Shown here: positions 1 to 5,913 of the stretch, in pieces
Position numbering within the stretch: the stretch's first letter is position 1
Layout of the letters: the number at the start of each line of letters is the position of its first letter
Origin: an uncultured Ruminococcus sp.
Lineage (GTDB): Bacteria; Bacillota; Clostridia; Oscillospirales; Ruminococcaceae
NCBI GenBank assembly: GCA_945867875.1
Contig: CAMBJF010000153.1
Span: 1-5,992, forward strand
DNA: 5,992 nt
Reading direction: 5' to 3'
Notes under the pieces: model-generated
Database searches by the model: none
What the model was told of the DNA's origin: nothing
Seen by the model: the letters and a program-made list of their open reading frames with translations, nothing else
Program-made: the position numbers and the translations under genes

Positions 1-28
1 GGCAGCGTCAGATGTGTATAAGAGACAG
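1..28 (+). other. Residual Nextera transposase adapter (sequencing artefact)
   Basis: Positions 10-28 are exactly the 19-base Tn5 mosaic end AGATGTGTATAAGAGACAG. Positions 1-9 (GGCAGCGTC) are the adjoining bases of the Illumina Nextera read-1 adapter, lacking only its first five bases. This is library-preparation sequence left at a contig end, not a genomic transposon end. Real genome sequence starts at about position 29. The match is exact over 28 bases. Confidence 0.97.
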
Positions 29-106
29 TTATAAAAAAGTATTTTTTGTAAACAAATATAGATTTTTTAAATATACTGTCCCAAAAAGCACACACTTTCA
101 GGGCAT

Positions 107-128
107 AAAAACAGGGCAATCTGTTTTT
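107..128 (-). terminator. Weak candidate terminator after the histidine kinase gene
   Basis: On the minus strand, about 23 bases past the kinase stop codon, an 8-bp inverted repeat AAAAACAG / CTGTTTTT encloses a 6-base loop. Its right arm supplies the T run, as in A/T-flanked intrinsic terminators, but only three pairs contain or flank G-C, so the stem is weak. An overlapping alternative pairs AAACAGG (near 140-146) with CCTGTTT. The rest of 29-151 is AT-rich and shows no gene. Confidence 0.3.
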
Positions 129-151
129 TATCAAGCTGTCCTGTTTCGTAC

Positions 152-2773
152 TCATTTATTTTTGTGCAGCATAAGCAGCTCAAGAAGCTTATCAGCATCA
201 AAAGGCTTTGAAAGGTGTTCGTCCATACCTGCATCAAGGCTCGCTTTAACGTCCTCGCTGAATGCATTGGCGGAAAGGGCGATAATGGGTATCTTCCGTG
301 CATAATCGGAGTATGTGCTTCGGATAAGCCTTGCCGCCCGGAGTCCGTCCATTACGGGCATCTGAAGATCCATAAGAATTGCGGAGTAATAGAACGGTGC
401 ACTTTCTCGGAATATGTTCACGCAGACCTGACCGTTTTCCGCACGGTCGCATATAACTCCGTGAAGCTTCAAAAGCTCCTCCGCAATTTCATAGTTCAGG
501 TCATTGTCCTCGGCAACGAGTATCCTCATTCCGATACATTCGTCATATTTCCCGTCAATGCGGCATTCGTGCTTATGCTCGTGCTTTTGGTCGGCGTAAT
601 CAAGCTCAAAGGTCACTTTGAATGTAGTTCCCTTTCCGAGAACGCTGCTCGCTTCAATATGACCGCCCATAAGGTCGATAAGCTCCTTGACAATGGAAAG
701 TCCAAGGCCGCTTCCACGCACCTTATTGAGCCTTGTGTCCACCGCACGGCTGAATCTGTCATACATCACACGCATATACTGGGGTGTCATACCGATGCCG
801 TTGTCCTTTATTATCGAAACAAGTCGAACCCTGCCCTTTTCGGGGAGCTCTTCCTCATATATCTCAAACTCCACAGTTCCCCCCGCAGGAGTGAACTTCA
901 TTGCGTTTGAAAGGAGATTCATATATATCTGTCTCAGGCGCAGTGGGTCGGTGAGAACGCAGTCGTGGATAATATCGTGCTTGTTACAGACAATGTTAAG
1001 ATGCTTTTCGGGCATTGCTCCACGGATAGTTTCCTCATAATCCGCAAAGACCTCGGAAATGCTTGTTTCCTCGTTATGCACCTTTACCTTGCCCTTTTCG
1101 ATCTCCGAAAGGTCAAGGACATCATTTACTATCTGCTGGAGATATCCGCAGGCAACCTCCACCTGTTCAAGGCTCTTTTTCACCTTTTCGGGGTCATTCA
1201 CATTTGCCATAGCAATGCTTGTAAAGCCGCCCACAGCGTTCATAGGCGTGCGGATATCGTGGGCCATACGGGAGAGAAATTCCGTCTTTGCTTCATTTGC
1301 ACGCCTTGCGTCCTCAGCAAGGATTATAAGGTTCTGCTCACGGCGCTTTTCGGCGCTGATAAGGGCGGTAACATAAAGGACGTGAGTGACTTTGCCCGAG
1401 AAATCACGCTTCTTGGCAATAAATCTTGCCAGATGCCAGTTGCCGTCCTTGGCGAGATATTCCGCCGCCACAGTGTCATCTGTGCTGAGCCTTTCGGGAA
1501 GCGTTGAAAGGTCGAAAAACTTCATCACCGTGTCGTGATATTCGTCTGCAACAAAGGTATTGCACAGCTCTGTCATTCTTGCGGCTGCCCTGCCTGTTTT
1601 GCCTGTGAGACGGTGTATCTCGGTGTTTCCCGAAATTTCCTCGTAGTAATCATTGGGCAGGTCTATGCGGTAAATGGAGAAGTAAATTTTGCTGATAGCG
1701 GATACTATTTCGTTGTTGAGCCTTGACTCGGCAAGTGCCTTTTCAAGCTCCGCCTGTCTTTCCTGCTCCTGCAAAACGATATCATCTATGTATCTAAAGC
1801 CAAGGATTATGCCGAATTCCCGCTCGTCCTGCTTTACACGGATAGCCTGAGTTTCAAAGTATTTTTGTCCCCTGATATTGGGGCGGCTTGTATAGCGATA
1901 TACCGTGCGCTCACGTGATGAAAGGAGCTCTCTCAGATGGGAATTTGACAGCCAATGTCTAAACTCATCAACAGATTCCTCGGAAATGTATCTCTGAGCA
2001 TATTTTTCAAGAAGCTCGGAAAATTTCGTTATGTTTTTATCCTGAAGTATAGCACTTGCATTTAAGCCGTCACGGAGCGTCATTACTTCAAATTCATCGG
2101 TGTAAAGGTCAAGATAATATACCGATGTATAATCCATACAAAGGCGTTCGAGGACATTTTTCTTCTTTTCGAGAGCACGCTCGTTTTCGCCCAGCCTGTC
2201 ATCTTTTTCACGGAGAGATTTGTTTGCATTGAAAAGTGCCCAGGAGCTTCCGAGATGTCCGCCTATGACTTCGAGAATGCTTATAAGCGACTGTGATTCG
2301 GATATCTCGGGGTTATCAACGCCGATAAAGCCCAGAAGCTTTGAGCTGTGATAGATAGGGAAGGAGATTTCCGTCCGTATATCCTGAGCTTTCAGCATTT
2401 CATATTCATCGGGCATAGTTTCCTTTATATTCTCGATGTTTTCAATGATTATGTTTTTACCCTGTGAAAATCTGTCATACCAAACGGGCATATCATAGGA
2501 ATGTATCTGCTGGAGATTGTCTATCTGAGGGATAACGCCCTCGCCGCACCACTCATATGCATTTGAAAAGATACTGTCGGAGTTAACGTCGATAAAAATA
2601 TATGCACGGTCCGCACGGGTATATTTTCCCACAGCTTCAAGGAGCTTATTGAGGCTGTCGTGTATATCCGCCTCCGACACAGCACGGTCAAGCAGCACAA
2701 GCTGCTGAAATACAGTTTCAAGGTCGGAGAGTCGGTCGTTATTCTGTAAAGCTGTGTCAGTGTTTCGGAGCAT
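152..2773 (-). CDS. Soluble hybrid sensor histidine kinase (GAF-PAS-PAS-HisKA-HATPase-REC)
   Basis: An 873-residue hybrid two-component kinase. It should autophosphorylate on a histidine with ATP and pass the phosphate to its own receiver domain, then probably to a separate Hpt protein or regulator. No transmembrane segment or signal peptide is visible, so it is probably cytoplasmic. By position: GAF-like sensor about 22-180; charged coiled coil about 185-212; PAS-like regions about 213-335 and 352-475, joined by a Gln/Glu-rich helix; HisKA H-box SRMAHDIRTP with phosphoacceptor H505; N-box N623; G1 box DNGIGM 657-662; F-box F674; G2 box GSGLGL 687-692; receiver about 750-870 with acidic pair E755/D756, phosphoacceptor D802, S834 and K856. 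All catalytic residues are present. A His-rich linker lies at 731-736. The ATG start is supported by AAAGGA (2782-2787) eight bases upstream. There is no DNA-binding or GGDEF/EAL output domain and no adjacent regulator gene. It is transcribed alone behind a riboswitch-like leader. The input signal is unknown. Confidence 0.95.
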   Translation of the reverse strand: MLRNTDTALQNNDRLSDLETVFQQLVLLDRAVSEADIHDSLNKLLEAVGKYTRADRAYIFIDVNSDSIFSNAYEWCGEGVIPQIDNLQQIHSYDMPVWYDRFSQGKNIIIENIENIKETMPDEYEMLKAQDIRTEISFPIYHSSKLLGFIGVDNPEISESQSLISILEVIGGHLGSSWALFNANKSLREKDDRLGENERALEKKKNVLERLCMDYTSVYYLDLYTDEFEVMTLRDGLNASAILQDKNITKFSELLEKYAQRYISEESVDEFRHWLSNSHLRELLSSRERTVYRYTSRPNIRGQKYFETQAIRVKQDEREFGIILGFRYIDDIVLQEQERQAELEKALAESRLNNEIVSAISKIYFSIYRIDLPNDYYEEISGNTEIHRLTGKTGRAAARMTELCNTFVADEYHDTVMKFFDLSTLPERLSTDDTVAAEYLAKDGNWHLARFIAKKRDFSGKVTHVLYVTALISAEKRREQNLIILAEDARRANEAKTEFLSRMAHDIRTPMNAVGGFTSIAMANVNDPEKVKKSLEQVEVACGYLQQIVNDVLDLSEIEKGKVKVHNEETSISEVFADYEETIRGAMPEKHLNIVCNKHDIIHDCVLTDPLRLRQIYMNLLSNAMKFTPAGGTVEFEIYEEELPEKGRVRLVSIIKDNGIGMTPQYMRVMYDRFSRAVDTRLNKVRGSGLGLSIVKELIDLMGGHIEASSVLGKGTTFKVTFELDYADQKHEHKHECRIDGKYDECIGMRILVAEDNDLNYEIAEELLKLHGVICDRAENGQVCVNIFRESAPFYYSAILMDLQMPVMDGLRAARLIRSTYSDYARKIPIIALSANAFSEDVKASLDAGMDEHLSKPFDADKLLELLMLHKNK

Positions 2774-2819
2774 CGTATTTTTCCTTTCCCGTTTGGCGGC
2801 TGAGTTTAGCGTGCAAATT

Positions 2820-2852
2820 AAAAAAGAGTATAGCTCACCTGCATATACTCCT
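2820..2852 (-). terminator. Leader terminator hairpin (riboswitch expression platform)
   Basis: On the minus strand GAGTATA (2850-2844) pairs perfectly with TATACTC (2832-2826) around an 11-base loop. A G-U and an A-T pair can extend the stem to 9 bp. Six T residues (2825-2820) follow at once, the form of an intrinsic terminator. It sits 46 bases before the kinase ATG and downstream of the aptamer-like element, so it is best read as an attenuator inside the kinase leader. The preceding operon already ends in a strong terminator at 3040-3086, which makes an upstream-gene role unlikely. An alternative pairing, CTGCAT (2866-2861) with ATGCAG (2844-2839), traps the left arm in its loop and is mutually exclusive with this hairpin. 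Confidence 0.75.
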
Positions 2853-2860
2853 AAATAAAA

Positions 2861-2935
2861 ATGCAGCTGGCTGCCATTTTACAGGCCCTTTAGTTTTGCG
2901 TCACAGTCTTTCGGCTGCTTTGCCGATATATTCAG
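2861..2935 (-). ncRNA. GEMM-I type (cyclic di-GMP-I) riboswitch aptamer, candidate
   Basis: Read on the minus strand this leader segment carries the GEMM-I hallmarks in order. They are GGCAAA (2924-2919); a helix capped by a C-GAAA-G tetraloop (loop 2912-2909); the conserved GACGCAAA (2902-2895); the tetraloop-receptor-like CTAAAGGGCCT (2893-2883); a short variable loop; and GGCAGCCAG (2875-2867) with a closing GCTGC. These match the clostridial version of the family from memory. The G at 2924 corresponds to the ligand-contacting G20 of the Vc2 aptamer, which favours cyclic di-GMP over the cGAMP-type variants that carry A there. A SigA promoter lies just upstream and a terminator hairpin just downstream, as expected for a working switch. 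Oddities are a C-A mismatch next to the tetraloop stem (2913/2907) and A-C mismatches in the second helix, so it may be divergent or decaying. The outer limits are approximate. Confidence 0.8.
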
Positions 2936-2967
2936 TTTTATTGGTTATTGGTATTATTCCTACCGTC

Positions 2968-2995
2968 ATTATATACTATGCCATAAAAAAATCAA
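2968..2995 (-). promoter_or_regulatory. SigA-type promoter of the kinase leader
   Basis: On the minus strand -35 TTGATT (2995-2990) is followed after 16 bases by a perfect -10 TATAAT (2973-2968). Transcription would start near 2961, about 26 bases before the aptamer-like element, giving a leader of roughly 187 bases before the kinase ATG at 2773. The -35 box matches four of six consensus bases. The position, between the previous operon's terminator and the leader, supports the call. Confidence 0.7.
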
Positions 2996-3039
2996 TGATT
3001 CTTCTAAAAGTTTACATTTTTGAAAACAAAAAAACCATT

Positions 3040-3086
3040 AAAAAAAGCGGCATATCGGCTTTTAACAATTCACAGCCGATATGCCG
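3040..3086 (-). terminator. Strong intrinsic terminator of the ATPase operon
   Basis: Ten bases past the ATPase stop codon, on the minus strand, CGGCATATCGGCT (3086-3074) pairs perfectly over 13 bp with AGCCGATATGCCG (3060-3048) around a 13-base loop. After one C come seven T residues (3046-3040), and a second T run lies a little further on. This is a textbook Rho-independent terminator. It separates the metal operon from the kinase unit. Confidence 0.93.
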
Positions 3087-3096
3087 TTATATCTGC

Positions 3097-5169
3097 TTAT
3101 TTCTTCCTGATAAGCGGGGTCATACTCTTAGCCGCTATGAGCATAGTAGAACCATTGTGAAGAAGTGCGGAGGTGCCTGCGGGGATAACGCCCGCAACGC
3201 CGAGAATGATAAGTGATGCGTTGAATGCAACGATAAAGCGGTAATTTGCGCTTATACGCTCCATAAGCCGCTCGCTTATTACCCTGAGAGTAACAAGGTC
3301 TGCAAGGCTCCGGTTGCCGAGAGTGATGTCTGCAACCTCTCTTGCGATATCGGAGCTGTCGCTCATGGCAACGGATACATCGGCTGCCGCGAGAGCGGGA
3401 GTATCGTTTATTCCGTCGCCTACCATTATTACGGTGTAGCCCTCGGATTTGAGCTTTTTTACATAATCGCTCTTGTGCTCGGGAAGTACCTGTGCCACAT
3501 AGGTGTCGATGCCGAGGCTGTCGGCAGCACGCTTTGCGGCGGATTCCGTATCGCCTGTGAGCATACATATCTTTGTGATGCCCGCCTTGTGGAGCTGGGT
3601 TATGATATCCTTTGCTTCCGTGCGGACCGGGTCCTCTATCACAAGCATTCCCGCAAGAACGCCGCCCACTGCAAGGAATATGGAGGAATTGCCAACGCTC
3701 TTTTCGGCAATTATCTGCTTCTGCTCCTCGGTGACTTCGATGTTTTCGTCCTCGAAAACAAAGTGAGCTGAGCCGATTATTGCACGCTTGCCGCTGTAAG
3801 AAGTGACAATGCCGTGAGCCACAAGATATTCCACCTCTGCGTGCTCCTCTTCGTGGCAAAGATCTTCTTCCTTGGCCTTGTTGACCACTGCCGTTGCAAC
3901 GCTGTGAGGGAAATGCTCTTCAAGGCAGGCAGCTGTTCTCAGAACATAATCTCTTTCAAAGCCGTTGAAAGGAACAATGTCTGTTACCTTGGGCGATGCC
4001 TGAGTGAGTGTGCCCGTTTTGTCAAAGACAATGGCATCTGCCTTGGCTACGGCTTCAAGATATTTTCCGCCCTTTACGGCGATGTTATACTCAGCCACTT
4101 CACGCATTGCGGAAATTACGGAGATAGGTGTGGAAAGCTTTATAGCGCAGGAGAAATCCACCATAAGCACAGATGTTGCCGTGCGGAGATTTCCCGTTAA
4201 AAGCCAAGCTGCGGCAAATCCAAGGAAGCTGTAGGGCACGATAGAATCCGCAAGACGCTCTGCCTTGCTCTGAATGCCCGCCTTGAGATTTTCCGACTCA
4301 TCAATGAGCTTGATGATGTTCTGGAGTCTGGAGCTGTCTGAAAGCTCTCTTACCTGAACTTCAAGCTTGCCTGCTTCAACGGTAGTTCCTGCGAATACGC
4401 TGTCGCCGGGCTTCTTGTTTACAGGCTCGGACTCGCCTGTCATAGTTGCCTGATTTACCATAGCCTCGCTGTCGGTAACAGTTCCGTCAAAGGGAATGAT
4501 ATTGCCCGCATAGACTATGACCCTGTCGCCCACCTCAATGGAGCTGAAAGGAACGGAAACAGGCTCGCCCTCGGTGACCTTCCATACATTGTCGATATTA
4601 AGAGCAAGCTGCTCGGTAAGTGCAAGCTTTGCACGCTGTCTTGTGTAATCCTCCAGGAGCTCGGAAAGGCTCAGCAGGAACATTACTGAGGACGCAGTGC
4701 CGAAGTCTTTCCGGAGCACAGAAACGCCTATGGCAGTGCCGTCAAGGATATCAACGGTGATGTCCATTCTGAGGAAGCTGTCAAGACCCTTGATGACATA
4801 TTTCAGCGCCTTTACCGCCGTTATGACATTTCTCACTGGCAGGGGCAGGAAGCGCATAAGAATCTTTCTTCCCACAATGCCGCAGAGGTCGGACTTGAAC
4901 TTATCGTCCGCAGCAGCAAGAGCGGGAACTTCCGCTTCGGGGAGATGTCTCCTGTCAAGGCGGCTGATGTATCTCAGCACATCTTTGCGGGAGCCTTTTG
5001 CGTATGTAACAAGGATACTTCCGCTGCGGAAATTGGCTTCTGCGCTTTCAACATAGGGAAGAGTGGAAAGCTCTGCGGAAATTCCATAGCCCTGAGTTTT
5101 TGTAAAGGCGTAGTCTCCGCAGCGGACACGCAGAACACGGCCCCTGTCGTAAACTATACTGTATTTCAT
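3097..5169 (-). CDS. Heavy-metal translocating P-type ATPase (P1B-like, CtpC-type)
   Basis: A 690-residue ATP-driven membrane pump, probably exporting a transition metal; the metal is not determined. The N-terminal ~75 residues look like an HMA_2-type ferredoxin fold without a CxxC site (C18 is the only cysteine there). Membrane segments are likely around 103-172, 308-355 and 643-682. Visible P-type motifs are TGES 244-247 (dephosphorylation), DKTGT 383-387 (D383 is the phosphorylated aspartate), an HFPHS variant of the P1B HP motif at 419-423 (nucleotide binding), TGD 538-540 and GDGINDTPAL 584-593. The transmembrane metal-site motif, normally CPC/SPC/TPC, reads FSCAIKLSTP (339-348), with Ser where the proline should be. 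The length is normal for the family. The ATG directly follows the stop codon of the upstream gene, with GAGGA (5178-5174) four bases away inside that gene, so translation is probably coupled. The likeness to mycobacterial CtpC is from memory. Confidence 0.93.
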   Translation of the reverse strand: MKYSIVYDRGRVLRVRCGDYAFTKTQGYGISAELSTLPYVESAEANFRSGSILVTYAKGSRKDVLRYISRLDRRHLPEAEVPALAAADDKFKSDLCGIVGRKILMRFLPLPVRNVITAVKALKYVIKGLDSFLRMDITVDILDGTAIGVSVLRKDFGTASSVMFLLSLSELLEDYTRQRAKLALTEQLALNIDNVWKVTEGEPVSVPFSSIEVGDRVIVYAGNIIPFDGTVTDSEAMVNQATMTGESEPVNKKPGDSVFAGTTVEAGKLEVQVRELSDSSRLQNIIKLIDESENLKAGIQSKAERLADSIVPYSFLGFAAAWLLTGNLRTATSVLMVDFSCAIKLSTPISVISAMREVAEYNIAVKGGKYLEAVAKADAIVFDKTGTLTQASPKVTDIVPFNGFERDYVLRTAACLEEHFPHSVATAVVNKAKEEDLCHEEEHAEVEYLVAHGIVTSYSGKRAIIGSAHFVFEDENIEVTEEQKQIIAEKSVGNSSIFLAVGGVLAGMLVIEDPVRTEAKDIITQLHKAGITKICMLTGDTESAAKRAADSLGIDTYVAQVLPEHKSDYVKKLKSEGYTVIMVGDGINDTPALAAADVSVAMSDSSDIAREVADITLGNRSLADLVTLRVISERLMERISANYRFIVAFNASLIILGVAGVIPAGTSALLHNGSTMLIAAKSMTPLIRKK

Positions 5170-5418
5170 TTATTCCTCATCGCCCTCGATATCAGCATCG
5201 GAAACCTCGAACTCTGCGTCACGGCAGATGTCCTGTGCATCTTCCTTCATCTTTGTGAAGGTGCTTGCAGCGTCGTCTCTGAGCTTCATACCGCCTGCGA
5301 TAGCCTTAACGCAGCCGTCTCTGAACATCTTGCTCTTAAGGAACTTAACGCCTGCTGTTGCAGCGAGTACGCCGAATGTGAAGAATCTTGCCTTTTCGTT
5401 CTTGATGATATTTTTCAT
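5170..5418 (-). CDS. Small DUF6110-like membrane protein, PacL-like partner of the ATPase
   Basis: An 82-residue protein with a basic N-terminus, one hydrophobic segment (about 11-27, Gly/Ala-rich), a basic amphipathic middle (28-60) and an acidic tail (SDADIEGDEE at the end). I recognise it as DUF6110-like, a family seen beside P-type ATPases in Clostridia. The architecture resembles mycobacterial PacL proteins (DUF1490), small membrane chaperones encoded next to CtpC-type pumps: an N-terminal membrane helix, a G-K-L-R-type middle and a possible metal-binding tail. Here the tail has Asp/Glu but no His, and the cysteines are C36 and C65. A role in delivering metal to, or stabilising, the pump is inferred from this and from the gene abutting the ATPase. 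The ATG is supported by AGAGGT (5432-5427) eight bases upstream. It is the first gene of a two-gene operon with its own promoter. Confidence 0.85.
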   Translation of the reverse strand: MKNIIKNEKARFFTFGVLAATAGVKFLKSKMFRDGCVKAIAGGMKLRDDAASTFTKMKEDAQDICRDAEFEVSDADIEGDEE

Positions 5419-5450
5419 TTTTGTTTACCTCTTTCATATGTATTTTTTAC

Positions 5451-5485
5451 TGCATCGCCCGAAAGTAAAATTTTCGGAAAATGCA
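5451..5485 (-). promoter_or_regulatory. Structured 5' leader hairpin of the small-protein/ATPase mRNA
   Basis: On the minus strand TGCAT (5485-5481) pairs with ATGCA (5455-5451) and CCGAAA (5477-5472) with TTTCGG (5464-5459). They are separated by a symmetric 3x3 internal loop (TTT opposite GCG) and capped by a 7-base loop. The structure would begin about six bases after the predicted transcription start and end about 18 bases before the AGAGGT ribosome binding site. It lacks a T run, so it is not a terminator. It may stabilise the mRNA or be a regulatory element; I recognise no riboswitch class in it. Confidence 0.5.
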
Positions 5486-5498
5486 ATTTTGGACTTTT

Positions 5499-5527
5499 AT
5501 AATATCACTTTGTTCTCAGAATTTCAA
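5499..5527 (-). promoter_or_regulatory. SigA promoter with extended -10 for the small-protein/ATPase operon
   Basis: On the minus strand -35 TTGAAA (5527-5522, five of six consensus bases), a 17-base spacer and -10 TATTAT (5504-5499, five of six) preceded by TGA, giving an extended -10. The start site would be near 5492, with a leader of about 74 bases. This is the best promoter in the window and shows the ATPase operon can be expressed independently of the upstream HMA gene. Confidence 0.8.
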
Positions 5528-5560
5528 TAAAAAATAAAAACTGATAATTTTATTAATCAG
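5523..5560 (-). terminator. Weak candidate terminator after the HMA-protein gene
   Basis: On the minus strand CTGAT (5560-5556) pairs with ATCAG (5545-5541) around an AT-rich 10-base loop and is followed by a long T-rich run with isolated A residues (5540-5523). The 5-bp stem is weak, so termination would be partial. The T run overlaps the -35 box of the downstream promoter. The position, about 40 bases after the HMA gene, fits. Confidence 0.4.
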
Positions 5561-5600
5561 AAACTGAAATCCATTAGCTCAGCACAATTGTTTTATCAGT

Positions 5601-5861
5601 CTAACTTTTCTTGACCATTGAGAACAGTCCTTTTTTTTCATAAGGCTTGTGCTCTGCGGAAACGAATGTGTAGCCTGTCTCGTCGATAACAGCCTTCAGC
5701 TTCTCATCAGGGATATCATTTTCGGTGATTATCTCCGCCTGATTTTTTGTGTGGGAAGCCTTTATCTTCTTAACATCGCACTCACGCCTTACAGCATCGC
5801 AGATATGTGCCTCGCACATTCCGCACATCATTCCGTCGATATTTACGATTATCTCAGTCAT
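5601..5861 (-). CDS. Small HMA-domain metal-binding protein (metallochaperone-like)
   Basis: An 86-residue soluble protein with a single heavy-metal-associated fold. The metal-binding loop reads GMMCGMC at 10-16, with C13 and C16 as the CxxC ligands, followed by the helix EAHICDAV. The beta-strand and helix pattern (IIVNIDG; AEIITENDIPDEKLKAVIDETGYTF) is typical of CopZ/HMA proteins. A basic tail after the fold (KKGLFSMVKKS) is often seen on clostridial members. It probably binds a soft metal such as Cu(I) or Zn(II) and may pass it to, or buffer it for, the pump encoded downstream, whose own HMA-like domain lacks the cysteines. The ATG at 5861 has AGAGG (5874-5870) eight bases upstream. An in-frame TTG 18 bases earlier would overlap that site and is rejected. 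The gene lies on the same strand as the ATPase but is separated by 182 bases, a terminator-like repeat and a promoter. Its own promoter is not clear. Confidence 0.9.
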   Translation of the reverse strand: MTEIIVNIDGMMCGMCEAHICDAVRRECDVKKIKASHTKNQAEIITENDIPDEKLKAVIDETGYTFVSAEHKPYEKKGLFSMVKKS

Positions 5862-5881
5862 TTTTATCGCCTCTTTCAAAG

Positions 5882-5899
5882 TCAGTTAAATCTAACTCA
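5882..5899. promoter_or_regulatory. Imperfect 18-base palindrome upstream of the HMA gene (operator candidate)
   Basis: TCAGTTA and TAACTCA flank AATC and form an inverted repeat with one mismatch per arm; the inner AGTTA/TAACT is perfect. It lies 8 bases before the ribosome binding site of the HMA gene. The TTA-TAA-type symmetry vaguely recalls DtxR/MntR-family metalloregulator boxes, but I cannot match it to a known consensus. The operator role is speculative. Confidence 0.25.
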
Positions 5900-5913
5900 G
5901 TATTTCTTATAAA

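Noticed and set aside
10..28. Tn5/IS50 mosaic end as a mobile element
   Set aside because: It is the engineered 19-base mosaic end continuous with Nextera adapter sequence, and there is no transposase or second end.
12..305. Plus-strand open frame beginning within the first 28 bases
   Set aside because: It starts inside the sequencing adapter and then runs antisense to the kinase gene; the protein looks like nothing known.
215..910. Long plus-strand open frame (231 codons)
   Set aside because: Entirely antisense to the receiver and ATPase domains of the kinase, whose motifs are unambiguous. No credible ribosome binding site or domain.
965..1507. Plus-strand open frame of 180 codons
   Set aside because: Mirror of the kinase HisKA and PAS regions; composition follows the opposite strand.
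2826..2850. Leader inverted repeat as an operator or as terminator of the ATPase operon
   Set aside because: The following T6 run and the position after an aptamer favour a leader terminator, and the ATPase operon already has a far stronger terminator at 3040-3086.
2896..3216. Plus-strand open frame spanning the gap between kinase and ATPase
   Set aside because: It crosses the riboswitch-like leader, promoter and terminator of the minus strand and the ATPase 3' end; its lysine-rich middle reflects poly-A runs.
3128..3859. Minus-strand open frame of 243 codons overlapping the ATPase
   Set aside because: Alternate frame of the P-type ATPase; Arg/Cys-rich translation with no fold, while the ATPase frame carries all motifs.
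5601..5879. Longer form of the HMA protein starting at TTG (5879)
   Set aside because: The AGAGG ribosome binding site lies inside this extension, and the ATG at 5861 is correctly spaced from it and matches the family start.
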